Shown: positions 26,769 through 35,521 of the stretch, piece after piece
How positions within the stretch are numbered: the first letter of the stretch is position 1
Layout: each line of letters starts with the position of its first letter
Assembly: GCA_021793405.1 (NCBI GenBank)
Contig: JAJYSV010000018.1
Span: 1-64,000, forward strand
Length of the DNA stretch: 64,000 nt
Origin: Acidobacteriota bacterium
Lineage (GTDB): Bacteria; Acidobacteriota; Terriglobia; Terriglobales; Acidobacteriaceae
Direction: 5' to 3'
Program-made: the position numbers and the translations under genes
The notes under the pieces: generated by a model
The model's input: the letters and a program-made list of their open reading frames with translations, nothing else
Told to the model about the DNA's origin: nothing
The model's database searches: none

Positions 26769-27460
26769 AGTGCCAAACCTGCCAGTTCCACCTGTGCGCG
26801 ATCCAGATCCTCTGGCACTCCGATGTCGAGGAAGGGGCCGTTTACCGGATATGCAGCCGGGGCCAGACGACCCAGCTCCGGGACCAAGAAATCCGTCTCA
26901 AAGGAGAATTTTCCCGCCAAAGTTTTCGGCCATTGCAGGTCTCTTTGCAGAGCATATACGCCTGCATTGATCCATCCCGGGCCAGTCTGGCCTTTCTCTT
27001 GAAAACCCACAATGCGCTTCCCTGCCAGCACCACCCCGCCGTAACGCGCAATGTCCGCCTGCTGAGTAATGGCGATGGTCAGACTGGCCGCCTCGGCTGC
27101 GTGGAACTCCAGCATGGCCGCGTAATCCATTTGCAGAAAGGTATCGCCATTCAGTACCAGCACGGTGTCCTCTGTGGCCTTGGCCAGCGCGGTACGGATC
27201 GCGCCTCCTGTGCCCAACGGAGCTTGTTCGATCACGTAATCTAGTCGCATTCCGTGAAAGGACACACCAAAGTGATTCTGTATCGCCGCATGCAGATGCC
27301 CCACAGACAGCAGAACGCGCAAGCAGCCAGCGCGGTGCAACTGACTGAGAAGAATTTCCAGAAATGGCCGCCCTGCTACGGGGGCCATCGGCTTGGGGAT
27401 ACCATGCAGCCTCGATGCCAGCCGTGTTCCCAGCCCACCCGCCAGAAGGATGGCTTCCAT
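26765..27460 (-). CDS. hddC: D-glycero-alpha-D-manno-heptose 1-phosphate guanylyltransferase
   Basis: Makes GDP-D-glycero-alpha-D-manno-heptose from heptose 1-phosphate and GTP. The 231-residue nucleotidyltransferase has AILLAGGLGTRL with the signature Gly-rich loop, IPKPMAPVAGRPF, LGTGGAIRTAL, VLVLNGDTFLQMD and INAGVYAL. The ATG at 27460 was chosen because the nucleotide loop starts four residues later; an upstream in-frame start would overlap gmhA and add residues not seen in the family. Confidence 0.88.
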   Translation of the reverse strand: MEAILLAGGLGTRLASRLHGIPKPMAPVAGRPFLEILLSQLHRAGCLRVLLSVGHLHAAIQNHFGVSFHGMRLDYVIEQAPLGTGGAIRTALAKATEDTVLVLNGDTFLQMDYAAMLEFHAAEAASLTIAITQQADIARYGGVVLAGKRIVGFQEKGQTGPGWINAGVYALQRDLQWPKTLAGKFSFETDFLVPELGRLAPAAYPVNGPFLDIGVPEDLDRAQVELAGLAL

Positions 27461-27464
27461 GCGG

Positions 27465-28082
27465 CTATCGGGCGTGCGCGGTTGCTTTGGTTGCCGTAAA
27501 CCGCTCCGGCCCAAAGTAGCTGCGCTCGACAATCATGCAGAAGATATGTTCCAGAGCCAGATGCGCTTCCTGAATGTGCATTGTCACATCGGAGGGAACG
27601 CGGATACAGTAGTCGCACAGCGACGGCATCTTGCCGCCCGTCCTCCCGCTCAGGCCGATGGTCGTGATCCCCAGCCTACGGCTTAGTTCCAGAGCGCGCA
27701 GCACGTTGGGCGAGTTGCCGGAGGTCGAAATTCCCATGAACACGTCTCCGGCCTGCCCCAGCGCCTCCACCTGCCGCACAAAAACGTGCTCGTAGCCATA
27801 ATCGTTCCCCACCGCCGTCAGGATGGAGGTGTCCGTCGTTAGCGCAATCGCGCGCATCGCAGGGCGGTCTTCGCACAATCGGCTGACAAACTCCGCCGCC
27901 AGATGTTGTGCATCCGCCGCGCTTCCGCCGTTCCCGGCCACCATCAGCTTGCGCCCAGCCTTCATGGCGCGCGCCGTCGCTTCCGCCGCAGCGGCCAGCG
28001 TGGCGTGCAGCGCAGCGTCCGCCTCCACCGCCCGCAGCACCGCCAACGTATCGCCCAACTGCTCCCGCACCAGGTTGTTCAT
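27465..28082 (-). CDS. gmhA: sedoheptulose 7-phosphate isomerase
   Basis: Converts sedoheptulose 7-phosphate to D-glycero-D-manno-heptose 7-phosphate. The 205-residue SIS-domain protein has [20 protein letters not shown], a conserved phosphate/substrate site, [22 protein letters not shown] and the late [12 protein letters not shown] (His/Glu of the active site). The start ATG 28082 overlaps the hddA stop. It is followed by hddC after 4 bases. Confidence 0.92.
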   Translation of the reverse strand: MNNLVREQLGDTLAVLRAVEADAALHATLAAAAEATARAMKAGRKLMVAGNGGSAADAQHLAAEFVSRLCEDRPAMRAIALTTDTSILTAVGNDYGYEHVFVRQVEALGQAGDVFMGISTSGNSPNVLRALELSRRLGITTIGLSGRTGGKMPSLCDYCIRVPSDVTMHIQEAHLALEHIFCMIVERSYFGPERFTATKATAHAR

Positions 28083-29113
28083 GGCACTCTCCACGCCTGC
28101 ACCCCCACACCAGTAAAATGGCACCGGTATACCGTGCCTTCATCGGAGCTGGCATTCAGGGCCGCAGCGACTTTGTCTTTATGGATTGGGTCGGTCAGAA
28201 ACATCATAAAGCCCCCCCCACCTGCACCGGATATCTTGGCGCAGTATGCCCCGGCATCGAGAGCGCAGGCATAAAGGCTCTCTATGTGATTGTTGGTTAT
28301 CTTGCTGGCCATCTGTTTTTTTGATTCCCAACTACTGCGTAGAACCTCCTGCAAAACCTGGAACTCCCCACGCAGCAGGCACTCCTTCATGCGAAACGCC
28401 TCCTGCTTGATGTGGTGCATTGCATCCAGCGCCAGTTCGTTTTTTTCCTTTACATTGCGGGTCTGCTCTCGAATGATTTCTGCGGAAGAGCGTGATTGCC
28501 CAGTGTAATAGAGGAGCAAGGAAGCCTCCAGTTCACAGATGACCCAGTCTTTTACGCGTAGCGGATTCACGAGCACGCGGCCTCGATCTCCAAATTCCAT
28601 AAAGTTAAAGCCGCCAAATACCGCCGCATACTGGTCTTGCTTGCCGCCCTGCAACCCCGCCTCTTCGCGCTCAATTACGTAGGCCGTATGCGCCAATTCG
28701 TATTCGCCAAGCGGCAGATTCAGCCACTCAGCATACGCCGCCAGCATGGCCACCACCAGGGTGGAGGACGAGCCAAGTCCGGAACCAGCAGGCACATCCA
28801 CCCGCGTGCTCATGCGCAGGCTGAGTGGCTTGCCGCCGTTGAATTGGCGGACAACATGGTTATAGACTGCTTTGAACAGATCCAGGCGACCATCCTGCGG
28901 TATGACCGGCGATGCATCGTAGCTGGCGCTCTCATGCAGGTCTGCAGAGGCAAACTCCACGCTGCCTGTGTCGAGTGGCTCCAGCGCCGCGTAGGCGTAA
29001 TAATCGATGGTGGCGTTTAAGATCGCGCCTCCAAACTGATCGCAGTACGGGGAAACATCTGTACCGCCTCCGGCAAGTCCAAGGCGTAACGGCGCTCGGG
29101 AACGAATCAACAT
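28079..29113 (-). CDS. hddA: D-glycero-alpha-D-manno-heptose 7-phosphate kinase
   Basis: Phosphorylates C1 of heptose 7-phosphate with the alpha configuration, the step specific to the GDP route. The 344-residue GHMP kinase has [16 protein letters not shown] at the start, [13 protein letters not shown] as the phosphate loop, [19 protein letters not shown], and the C-terminal [13 protein letters not shown]. The ATG at 29113 was chosen (family proteins start just before IRSRAPLR). It heads the four heptose genes, all overlapping or within 4 bases. Confidence 0.9.
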   Translation of the reverse strand: MLIRSRAPLRLGLAGGGTDVSPYCDQFGGAILNATIDYYAYAALEPLDTGSVEFASADLHESASYDASPVIPQDGRLDLFKAVYNHVVRQFNGGKPLSLRMSTRVDVPAGSGLGSSSTLVVAMLAAYAEWLNLPLGEYELAHTAYVIEREEAGLQGGKQDQYAAVFGGFNFMEFGDRGRVLVNPLRVKDWVICELEASLLLYYTGQSRSSAEIIREQTRNVKEKNELALDAMHHIKQEAFRMKECLLRGEFQVLQEVLRSSWESKKQMASKITNNHIESLYACALDAGAYCAKISGAGGGGFMMFLTDPIHKDKVAAALNASSDEGTVYRCHFTGVGVQAWRVP

Positions 29114-29187
29114 AAAAGTTTGCGGTGCAGAGAAGGCACTCAACAGGAATACACGCAGAATATGCTCCAGTCAACGGAGCGGGAGCG

Positions 29188-30288
29188 CTATTCCGAACCT
29201 GCCATTACAGTCTCATACAAATCCAAGGTTTGCTTTACGATTTTTTCCATGGAAAATTTGTCGTGAGCTTGTAATGCGTGCTTCTCGTCCGAACTGTTGC
29301 CGCAGTTCCTCATTGTCGAGCAGTAGATGGATTGCATTTGCCAGTGCTTCCGGGTTGGTGGAACAGTAAACCCTGTCTGTCCATGCACCGACACCTCTGG
29401 AACTCCCGATGGTATGTCCGTGTTTATCACGGGAATCCCCGCTGCCATGGCCTCTATCTGTACAAGTCCAAAGGCCTCAGCACGAGTAATTGAGGGGATG
29501 ACAAAAATCTTTGCTGCCTTGTAATACTGCGCAATATCATCCACACGGCCTAACATGAGGACTTTATCCTGGACGCCGCACTCCTGGATACACCCTTGCA
29601 GCTCGTCCTGCAGTGGGCCTGTGCCCACTAGAAGCAGAACCCCGTTCACACTTTTCATGCTTCGAATAAGATATTCAAATCCCTTGTACGGAACAAGGCG
29701 GCCAACAGCCAGGATCAAGCCCTCTCCGTATGTTGCACGGATGTTCTTAGTTGCGGCGTCATCATTCCGTTTGTGAGGTGTTGGATCGATCCCCAATGGT
29801 ATGATTCGGCATTTATCACGAAACGGGGCCAACTCTTCTGAAGTCTCCAGATATCGTTTCGAGGTAACAATAATCGCAGCAGCACGCTCCATGACCCTCC
29901 GTACGAACGGATCAGTCAGCCTCCGCAACTGTTTCCGCCCAAGAGTGTCCGCATGATGGGTGATGATGAGCTTACCGGAATGCCCACTCATCAGCAGCGC
30001 CAAAGCTGCGCCTGGATTCGGCGTATGCAGATGTACAAGGTCTGCCTTGTTTTGACGTATAGGCCAAGCCATAGTAGGCGTGATTGGCATCGAAGCAATC
30101 ACGCCTAGAGACGCTACCCTGGCGATCTTCGCCCCATCCAGAAATTCCACCTGCGTTCGCCGCAGATCGCTGGCGACGATGGCCGCAACATCCATCACTT
30201 TGGATTGATGCAAGACCAACTGCTGAAGATATATCTCCATCCCGCCCATATGTGGAGGGTAGTATTTGCCAACGTGTAAAACCTTCAT
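29188..30288 (-). CDS. GT4 glycosyltransferase with an out-of-frame internal stretch
   Basis: Retaining GT-B fold transferase of 366 residues: VGKYYPPHMGGMEIYLQQL at the N-terminus, LVHLHTPNP, the donor site LILAVGRLVPYKGFEYL, and EAFGLVQIEAMAAGIPVI with the E(x7)E motif. Between about 29275 and 29385 the frame as read gives non-family sequence (TRKHWQMQSIYCSTMRN), while the next frame gives NPEALANAIHLLLDNEELRQ, the normal C-terminal helix. The frame is restored before HDKFSMEKIVKQTL. This looks like a -1/+1 pair of indels that keeps the protein open. It is either a recent double mutation or sequence error. Confidence 0.85.
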   Translation of the reverse strand: MKVLHVGKYYPPHMGGMEIYLQQLVLHQSKVMDVAAIVASDLRRTQVEFLDGAKIARVASLGVIASMPITPTMAWPIRQNKADLVHLHTPNPGAALALLMSGHSGKLIITHHADTLGRKQLRRLTDPFVRRVMERAAAIIVTSKRYLETSEELAPFRDKCRIIPLGIDPTPHKRNDDAATKNIRATYGEGLILAVGRLVPYKGFEYLIRSMKSVNGVLLLVGTGPLQDELQGCIQECGVQDKVLMLGRVDDIAQYYKAAKIFVIPSITRAEAFGLVQIEAMAAGIPVINTDIPSGVPEVSVHGQTGFTVPPTRKHWQMQSIYCSTMRNCGNSSDEKHALQAHDKFSMEKIVKQTLDLYETVMAGSE

Positions 30289-31475
30289 TGAAGGGCCACC
30301 TCACCCTTTTCCATTTCAAGAAGACTTTTAATTTGTTCCACATGCCGATACCTAGAACGCACAAAACTTTGTGCACGCTCTGCCATTTCCAGACCTGCCG
30401 ATGGAGAACTTAAAAGGTTATCTATAGATTTAGTAAATGTCTCTTGCGTATCTGCAATACAGATATGTTGCCCGTTTATGAACCCCGTACCTTCATTCCC
30501 GACGGTAGTAGAAACGATGGGTAGCCCCTTTTCTGCTGCGTTGACTGTTTTCATTTTTATACTTGCACCGCGTACCATGCAATTGATAAAGACTGCGCTC
30601 TGCTCGTACAGGGGGGAGAGGTCGGCCACGTTTGTAAATAGAGTGCAACACGCATCTGTAGCAGCCTTTAGTATGATCGGAGATACCGGCAGACCTCGAG
30701 TATTGCCTGCAATAACAAAACGATAGCCATCTATGCGTTTAAGCTTCGGATGAACGCCGGACATATACCAATCAATGGCTTCTATGTTTGAGAGAACCGA
30801 AAGACCTCCAACAAACAATACCTGCTTGCAGGTTTTCATGGCCGGAGAAACGAATGCTTTTACATCAACGGGGGGCGGTAACCATGCAGCTTTGCGATTG
30901 TCCTCGGGGCGCAGCAGGATATAGTCGTTATATTGATCGAACGAACTAAACCATAGCTGATCGATCGCCGCAAACGCTTTCGGACTGAAGCTGGAAAATC
31001 GTTTTGATTCCTCGCGATAATACATCCGCCTAAGCCAGTTTCGCTCCACGCCAGCCAATTCACTCATAAAGCGGCTCTCATTGTTGTGGATCCGAAAAAC
31101 TCTCTTGTCGGCATTGAGAGTCTTATTTTCAAAAACCGGGAAAGAGAACTCGGATTCAGCTAACGCGAGTGAATAGTGTTCCAACAGTTTGAGATGTGCC
31201 AACCCGCTTCGGCTGGCGACCTGCACGGGAAATGAACTGATTATTCCCTTCCAATTTGGGCTTCTGTCGATCAAATCCAGCCTGCTAACCATCTTGCGTA
31301 CATGGGATATTTCTATTCCCGATGGGCGCATCTTCAGCGTTACTACTGCATGTACATCAAAGCCAAGCTCCGCCAGACTCAGCAGCCTTCCCCACATATC
31401 CACCCTGCCTCCGTGATTAGGCGGATAGGGAAAATCGTTCATTACATGTAGAACCTTCAAACTTTTTCCTCTCAT
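30285..31475 (-). CDS. GT4-like glycosyltransferase
   Basis: The 396-residue GT-B type protein begins LKVLHVMNDFPYPPNHGGRV, and has AAWLPPPVDV, VLFVGGLSVLSNIEAIDWY (donor-domain start) and AAEKGLPIVSTTVGNEG, as in the GT4/GTB family of exopolysaccharide loci. The ATG at 31475 is used; a TTG at 31460 has the better ribosome site (AGAGGA). It overlaps the polymerase gene by about 58 bases upstream and the next GT4 gene by ATGA. The sugar and linkage are unknown. Confidence 0.8.
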   Translation of the reverse strand: MRGKSLKVLHVMNDFPYPPNHGGRVDMWGRLLSLAELGFDVHAVVTLKMRPSGIEISHVRKMVSRLDLIDRSPNWKGIISSFPVQVASRSGLAHLKLLEHYSLALAESEFSFPVFENKTLNADKRVFRIHNNESRFMSELAGVERNWLRRMYYREESKRFSSFSPKAFAAIDQLWFSSFDQYNDYILLRPEDNRKAAWLPPPVDVKAFVSPAMKTCKQVLFVGGLSVLSNIEAIDWYMSGVHPKLKRIDGYRFVIAGNTRGLPVSPIILKAATDACCTLFTNVADLSPLYEQSAVFINCMVRGASIKMKTVNAAEKGLPIVSTTVGNEGTGFINGQHICIADTQETFTKSIDNLLSSPSAGLEMAERAQSFVRSRYRHVEQIKSLLEMEKGEVALQ

Positions 31476-32685
31476 AGATACACACGCCCAAGAGTAGCGG
31501 CACGTTGTAGATAACGACTGAATCGACATAGCTTCCAATTGCAATCAGGACACATATCAGCGAAGAAAGTAAAATAATCTTGTTTGCTTGTAGAAGTCTG
31601 CGGATTGTCTTTCGGGCTTCGTAAACAAATGCAACCAAAAAAGGCACGCCGAAATACACAAGGTAGTTAAGAATCAAAACTTTAGAAGAGGCACTTTTGC
31701 CTGTCTCAATAAATTCTTGCACTTCGTCCATATTCAGCAGCACTGGAGAGCGAACGTTCACAATGTTCATTGCGGTAGGCATATACTCGCGTATCGCCGG
31801 ATAAAATCCGGAGAATCCAACTCCGAATGGATTATGTACAGAAACTATAACGGCCCATACGATTCCGACGATTCGCGTCGGAACAGTCGTAGATTCAACA
31901 AGCAAGTTGGCCGGAAATAAGTATAGGGCAACTATATATGCAAGAAAGCCGAATGGAATTAGGATAACCACTCCCAGAATCCGTTTCCAGACTTTCGTAA
32001 TGCGTAATAAAAAAATAATAGGGATACTAAAAAGTAGACTTAGTATCCCTCCCTTTGATCCACAACCAGCCAAGGCAACGACTGTAAGAATAAGATAGAC
32101 CGCCTTAGCAAACCTTTTCCTGGCGTAATGCGCGGAAGCCATACCCAATGTAATAATCAGTATGGAAAATACGCTGGCTTCGCGAGTAAATCCTCGCCAT
32201 CGCAAATCCGAATTGATCGTCGCATGCAATATTGGGTTTTCGCTCAATAATCCCATCCCGCTCAAATGCATATCACTCAATGGAATGCTCAATAATGTGA
32301 TCATAAATGCTGCCGGAATGATCCATCGCAAAGTAGCCAAAATGTCATACGGCAGGCCATAAACTACAAAAGCAAAGCAGCCCGTTAAGATAGCGATGTT
32401 AACCGTTTTTAAGATCAGACTCCTGCCAAATGCATCACTTCCATCCAACATAATATAGATGAGCGAGAACGTAAGTGCATAAGCAATACAGATGCCAAGT
32501 GTTTTGTGTATATATAATTCTTTGCGATATAGCCACCCGACAAATGTAACGAAAATCAAAAGCATGAGAGGGATAATTGCAAAGCTAGCGCCAAAATCGC
32601 CCAGTGCCGTATGTTGCAAAAAAGTATCTTGAAAAGGAATTAAGAGAATGAATGATGCCAGCAAATATCGCTTCGTAGTCTGCAT
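31417..32685 (-). CDS. O-antigen polymerase/ligase-like membrane protein (Wzy candidate)
   Basis: The 422-residue protein has about ten to eleven hydrophobic segments and a larger periplasmic loop between about residues 265 and 345 (VHNPFGVGFSGFYPAIREYM), which resembles the O-antigen polymerase loop. It is the only protein in the locus of the polymerase type, so Wzy is the best guess. The AT-rich codon use differs from the GC-richer heptose genes next to it, which suggests separate origins. Its start follows the broken GT2 gene. Confidence 0.75.
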   Translation of the reverse strand: MQTTKRYLLASFILLIPFQDTFLQHTALGDFGASFAIIPLMLLIFVTFVGWLYRKELYIHKTLGICIAYALTFSLIYIMLDGSDAFGRSLILKTVNIAILTGCFAFVVYGLPYDILATLRWIIPAAFMITLLSIPLSDMHLSGMGLLSENPILHATINSDLRWRGFTREASVFSILIITLGMASAHYARKRFAKAVYLILTVVALAGCGSKGGILSLLFSIPIIFLLRITKVWKRILGVVILIPFGFLAYIVALYLFPANLLVESTTVPTRIVGIVWAVIVSVHNPFGVGFSGFYPAIREYMPTAMNIVNVRSPVLLNMDEVQEFIETGKSASSKVLILNYLVYFGVPFLVAFVYEARKTIRRLLQANKIILLSSLICVLIAIGSYVDSVVIYNVPLLLGVCIYERKKFEGSTCNERFSLSA

Positions 32686-32733
32686 TATCGCTTAAGATCC
32701 ATCTTCATCCGAAGGGCCCGATAAATAATTGCT

Positions 32734-33070
32734 TTATGCATTATTGGCATACATTTTCCAGCCTTCTTTTGCAGAAAGAGTTCTAAGCGCCCACCGTATG
32801 CGAGAACTTTTGCGCAACAGCAAGTCCACCGTGTAATATCCGCGATAAGCCATGTACCAGAGCCAAGCTTGCCACGCAGGAAGGTTCTTCCTCATAAAAT
32901 ACATGCGATTGCGAGTACAGTAGCGCACAATAATGTTGGACATATTTCCCGTCTGGGAGCTGACCTTGTGCCAGAGCTTTGCATCCGGCACATACCAGAG
33001 CGAAAGCCCCTGCTTCAGGCAGCGGTACAAGAAGTCTACATCATCGGAATATGCGAAGTACCGACTGTCT
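32734..33070 (-). pseudogene. GT2 glycosyltransferase, C-terminal part (interrupted)
   Basis: The minus strand reads YFAYSDDVDFLYRCLKQGLS, WYVPDAKLWHKVS, and a C-terminal helical/membrane-proximal part, matching the end of GT2 rhamnosyltransferase-like enzymes (the DDVDF block is the ED region before the catalytic base). Just before YFAYSDD the frame differs by four bases from the fragment on the other side of the ISAs1 element, so there is also a frameshift near 33057-33066. The N-terminal domain with the DxD donor site is not found. The gene is non-functional. Confidence 0.75.
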
Positions 33071-33080
33071 GTTCATCAAG

Positions 33081-34299
33081 CAGGGCAATCGCATTTCAAA
33101 ACATCGCCAAAAGGCTGTAGAGGTAGGCATCATCCCATCCAGCGCGTTTGAATTTTCCGCGCAACGAGCCTTTTGATCCCTCCTTCTGCATGGCATTGAG
33201 GGCCATGTGTCGCAGCACAGCAAGGTTGTGCGGGCCATTGCCCAATCGGGTTCGGTCCTGGTCCTCGTTCATCACCACATCAAGCCGCCAGTGCAGTCGG
33301 TTCTCCACGCCCCAATGCTGGCGGACAACTTCGTTGAATCGCTCTGGCGATAAAGCCACACTCAGCAGGTAATAGGCGGTCTCGGTGGTGGTTGTGTCCG
33401 GCGTTTCGCGAACCCGAACGATCTTGCCGATGGCCTTCAAGCCAGGCCATAGATGCTGCTTGTGGAGCCAGTCGATGTCCGTAGAGACCGTCGCCGTGCT
33501 GGTTTCGATCCGCCCGTGATCGGCCTCGACAACGGGCGCGGCCGTGCCGGCCCTGCACTCCGCATCGTCGAGAAAGAGCCTGACATCGTCATGCAGCGTG
33601 CCCTGATTGCCCTTCAGCGCCAGCGCATAATCGCCGCCCTGATCCACAATCTGCTGCGCGATGGCGCGCTGGCAGTTGAGCGCGTCGGCGGTCACGATAG
33701 TGCCTTGCAGCGCCAGCATCTCCAGCAATTTCGGAACCGCAGTGATCTCGTTCGACTTGGCATCGGTGGCGATCTGCGCCAGCACCAGGCGTTGCTCACA
33801 GCCCCAGGCGCTGACCATGTGCAAGGCCGACTTGCCACTGGCCCGATCGAACGAGCGACGCAAAACCTTCCCATCAATGGCCACAACGCCCTGACAGTGT
33901 TCGGTGAACTTCGTCATGAACCGCTGAAACGAGGCCCGGAACTAGTCCGGGTCGAGGGTGCGAAACAGCCGACTGAATGTATCGTGACTGGGAACGCCGT
34001 TTTCCAACTTGAGGAAACCGCGCAGAAAAGGCTCTTTCGCCTTGGCGAACAAGGCCATGTCCACCGCGCCCTGCCCACCACACAGCACCGTGCATAATGC
34101 AATCATCAGAAGCTCATAAAAGTCATGCAAGCTGGCATTGCCGCTACGCGGATCTTCCAGCCCCTCCCAACACGCAGAAAATTGATCCGTAGAACCTTCG
34201 CAGGACATAGCGTGAACCCTCCTGCAAAACTCGCACTTCGCGCCCTCATTCCGGAAGTGTCACTGCTGGTTCAACGAAATTCCAAATGCGATTGCCCTG
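33081..34299 (-). mobile_element. ISAs1-family insertion sequence with 10-bp target duplication
   Basis: A 1219-bp element with 16-bp perfect terminal inverted repeats (CAGGGCAATCGCATTT at 33081-33096 and its complement at 34284-34299). It is flanked by the 10-bp duplication GTTCATCAAG at 33071-33080 and 34300-34309. It carries one transposase gene that is split by an amber codon. The clean duplication shows simple insertion into the GT2 gene and little change since. Confidence 0.92.
33096..34208 (-). pseudogene. ISAs1-family transposase with in-frame amber stop
   Basis: The N-terminal part (34208 to 33945) holds SACWEGLEDPRSGNASLHDF, GVPSHDTFSRLFRTLDPD and then TAG (33942-33944). The same frame continues FRASFQRFM and the main domain VVAIDGKVLRRSFDRA, VTADALNCQRAIAQQIVDQG, ALKGNQGTLHDDV, and HWGVENRLHWRLDVVMNED (the ISAs1 DDE signature). 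In relatives a Gln or Ala codon follows LDPD, so a single base change (CAG to TAG) could explain the stop. Without readthrough the transposase is inactive. Confidence 0.88.
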
Positions 34300-34377
34300 G
34301 TTCATCAAGCCAACGCGGTCAAATACGCTCCGACGCACCAGTAGGCGGCAAGTGGGGGTGTAGGTCACACGACGAGG
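34300..34377 (-). pseudogene. GT2 glycosyltransferase, middle fragment
   Basis: On the minus strand RRVTYTPTCRLLVRRSVFDR and VGLMN are the GT2 segment that comes just before the YFAYSDDVDF block found beyond the ISAs1 copy. The two pieces join across the target duplication. Upstream of 34377 the sequence belongs to another mobile element, so the first 150 or more residues of the GT2 enzyme are lost. Confidence 0.7.
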
Positions 34378-34425
34378 CTGGTCGTATTGGCCAGTATCTT
34401 TCTTTTCCTGTCCGTCGTGTTGCGT

Positions 34426-34638
34426 GCGATAGCCCAGCCAGCCGTCGGTGTGAACCAGCCCGCCCGGTTCCACGCTCTCCCGGACGAATGGAATCAAGCT
34501 CTGGGCCGAAGCGTCAGGAATGGGTCGCATCCGAATCCACCCGATCCCTTTGCCGTCTTCCTCGGCAGCTACAACAATCAGCGCCTTGGTCTCAGTCTGT
34601 CGGCCATGCACTCCGGTCTTCAGCCCACCCAGCCAAGC
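34426..34638 (-). pseudogene. IS1595-family transposase fragment
   Basis: About 70 residues of an ISXO2-like DDE domain: GGLKTGVHGRQTETKALIVV, AAEEDGKGIGWIRMRPIPDA and VHTDGWLGYR. Both ends are missing, and the element is of a different subgroup from the complete copy at 5.7 kb. It joins in frame to IS3 OrfB upstream and to GT2 DNA downstream (34378-34425 unassigned). Confidence 0.75.
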
Positions 34639-35097
34639 CATCGTGATGGATAGCTTCCAGGCTAGAACCCGGCGGCTGAACCAGTCCACCACCGCTGCCA
34701 GATAGACGAACCCCCGCGCCATCGGGATGTAGGTGATGTCCATCGCCCAGACCTGATTGGGCCGCGTGACGGCCAGGCCGCGCAGCAGATATGGATAAAT
34801 TCAGTGCCCTGGAGCGGGCCTGGAGGTGTTGGGCCTGCGATAGATGGCCTCAATCCCCATCCGCCTCATTAGCGTGCGAAGATGCCTGCGACCTACCTCC
34901 AGACCTTCATGGCCGAGCAGATCGCGCAGCATCCGGCTGCCGGCAAAGGGGTAGTTCAGATGCAGCTCGTCGATGTGCCGCATGAGCCAAAGATCCTCGG
35001 CTGAGATCGGGCGCGGCTCGTAGTAGACGCAGCTGCGGCTGATGCCCAGAACCTCGGCCTGTCTCTTGATGGGAAGATCGTGCTCCGGGTCGATCAT
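34639..35097 (-). pseudogene. IS3-family OrfB, truncated and interrupted
   Basis: Starts MIDPEHDLPIKRQAEVLGIS with the HTH_21 region (NYPFAGSRMLRDLLGHEGLE), is stopped by an in-frame TGA at 34801-34803, and resumes as IYPYLLRGLAVTRPNQVWAM, DITYIPMARGFVYLAAVVDW and RRVLAWKLSITM. The first DDE Asp region is present, but the rest of the integrase core is replaced by the IS1595 fragment. The start overlaps the OrfA stop, as in active IS3 elements. Confidence 0.85.
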
Positions 35098-35405
35098 CGC
35101 TTTGCGCTCAGAAGTCCCGCCTTGGTGAGCGCCCCTTCTAAAAAATCGTTCTCCAGCGTCAAGGCGCCGATCTTGGCGTGCAGCGTCGTGAGGTCTACCG
35201 CCGCTGCTGCGGGCTCTGCTTTTGCTTCGCCGCCGAAGACCCCAACGGCACCCTCCAGCAACTGGCCCTTCCACTGCGTGATCTGGTTGGCATGAACGTC
35301 AAACTGCTCCGCCAACTCCGACAGTGTCTTTTCTCCCTTGATCGCGGCCAAGGCCACCTTCGCCTTGAAAGTCGCTGTGTGGTTCCGACGCGGACGTCTG
35401 CTCAT
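35094..35405 (-). CDS. IS3-family OrfA
   Basis: The 103-residue HTH protein (MSRRPRRNHTATFKAKVALA, KTLSELAEQFDVHANQITQW, then a leucine zipper-like helix LTLENDFLEGALTKAGLL) is the first protein of an IS3-type transposase, normally fused to OrfB by frameshifting. It is intact, but the partner OrfB is broken. The left element end is near 35480 and is not defined precisely. Confidence 0.88.
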   Translation of the reverse strand: MSRRPRRNHTATFKAKVALAAIKGEKTLSELAEQFDVHANQITQWKGQLLEGAVGVFGGEAKAEPAAAAVDLTTLHAKIGALTLENDFLEGALTKAGLLSAKR

Positions 35406-35521
35406 CTGCTCTCCTCTCCCCAGCCATCTTAGGCTGCGGGCGAAAAGAACTTCCACTTAAACCCCTGTCCGAATTTGCTGAGCCAGCTCTGAAACAAGCA
35501 AGTACTTTCGCACGGGATACC

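Noticed and set aside
26265-27002. Plus-strand frame of 245 codons across gmhB and hddC
   Set aside because: Antisense to two firmly identified heptose genes in GC-rich DNA; a typical shadow frame.
33453-34097. Plus-strand frame of 214 codons in the ISAs1 element
   Set aside because: Antisense to the transposase; no ribosome site or known motif.
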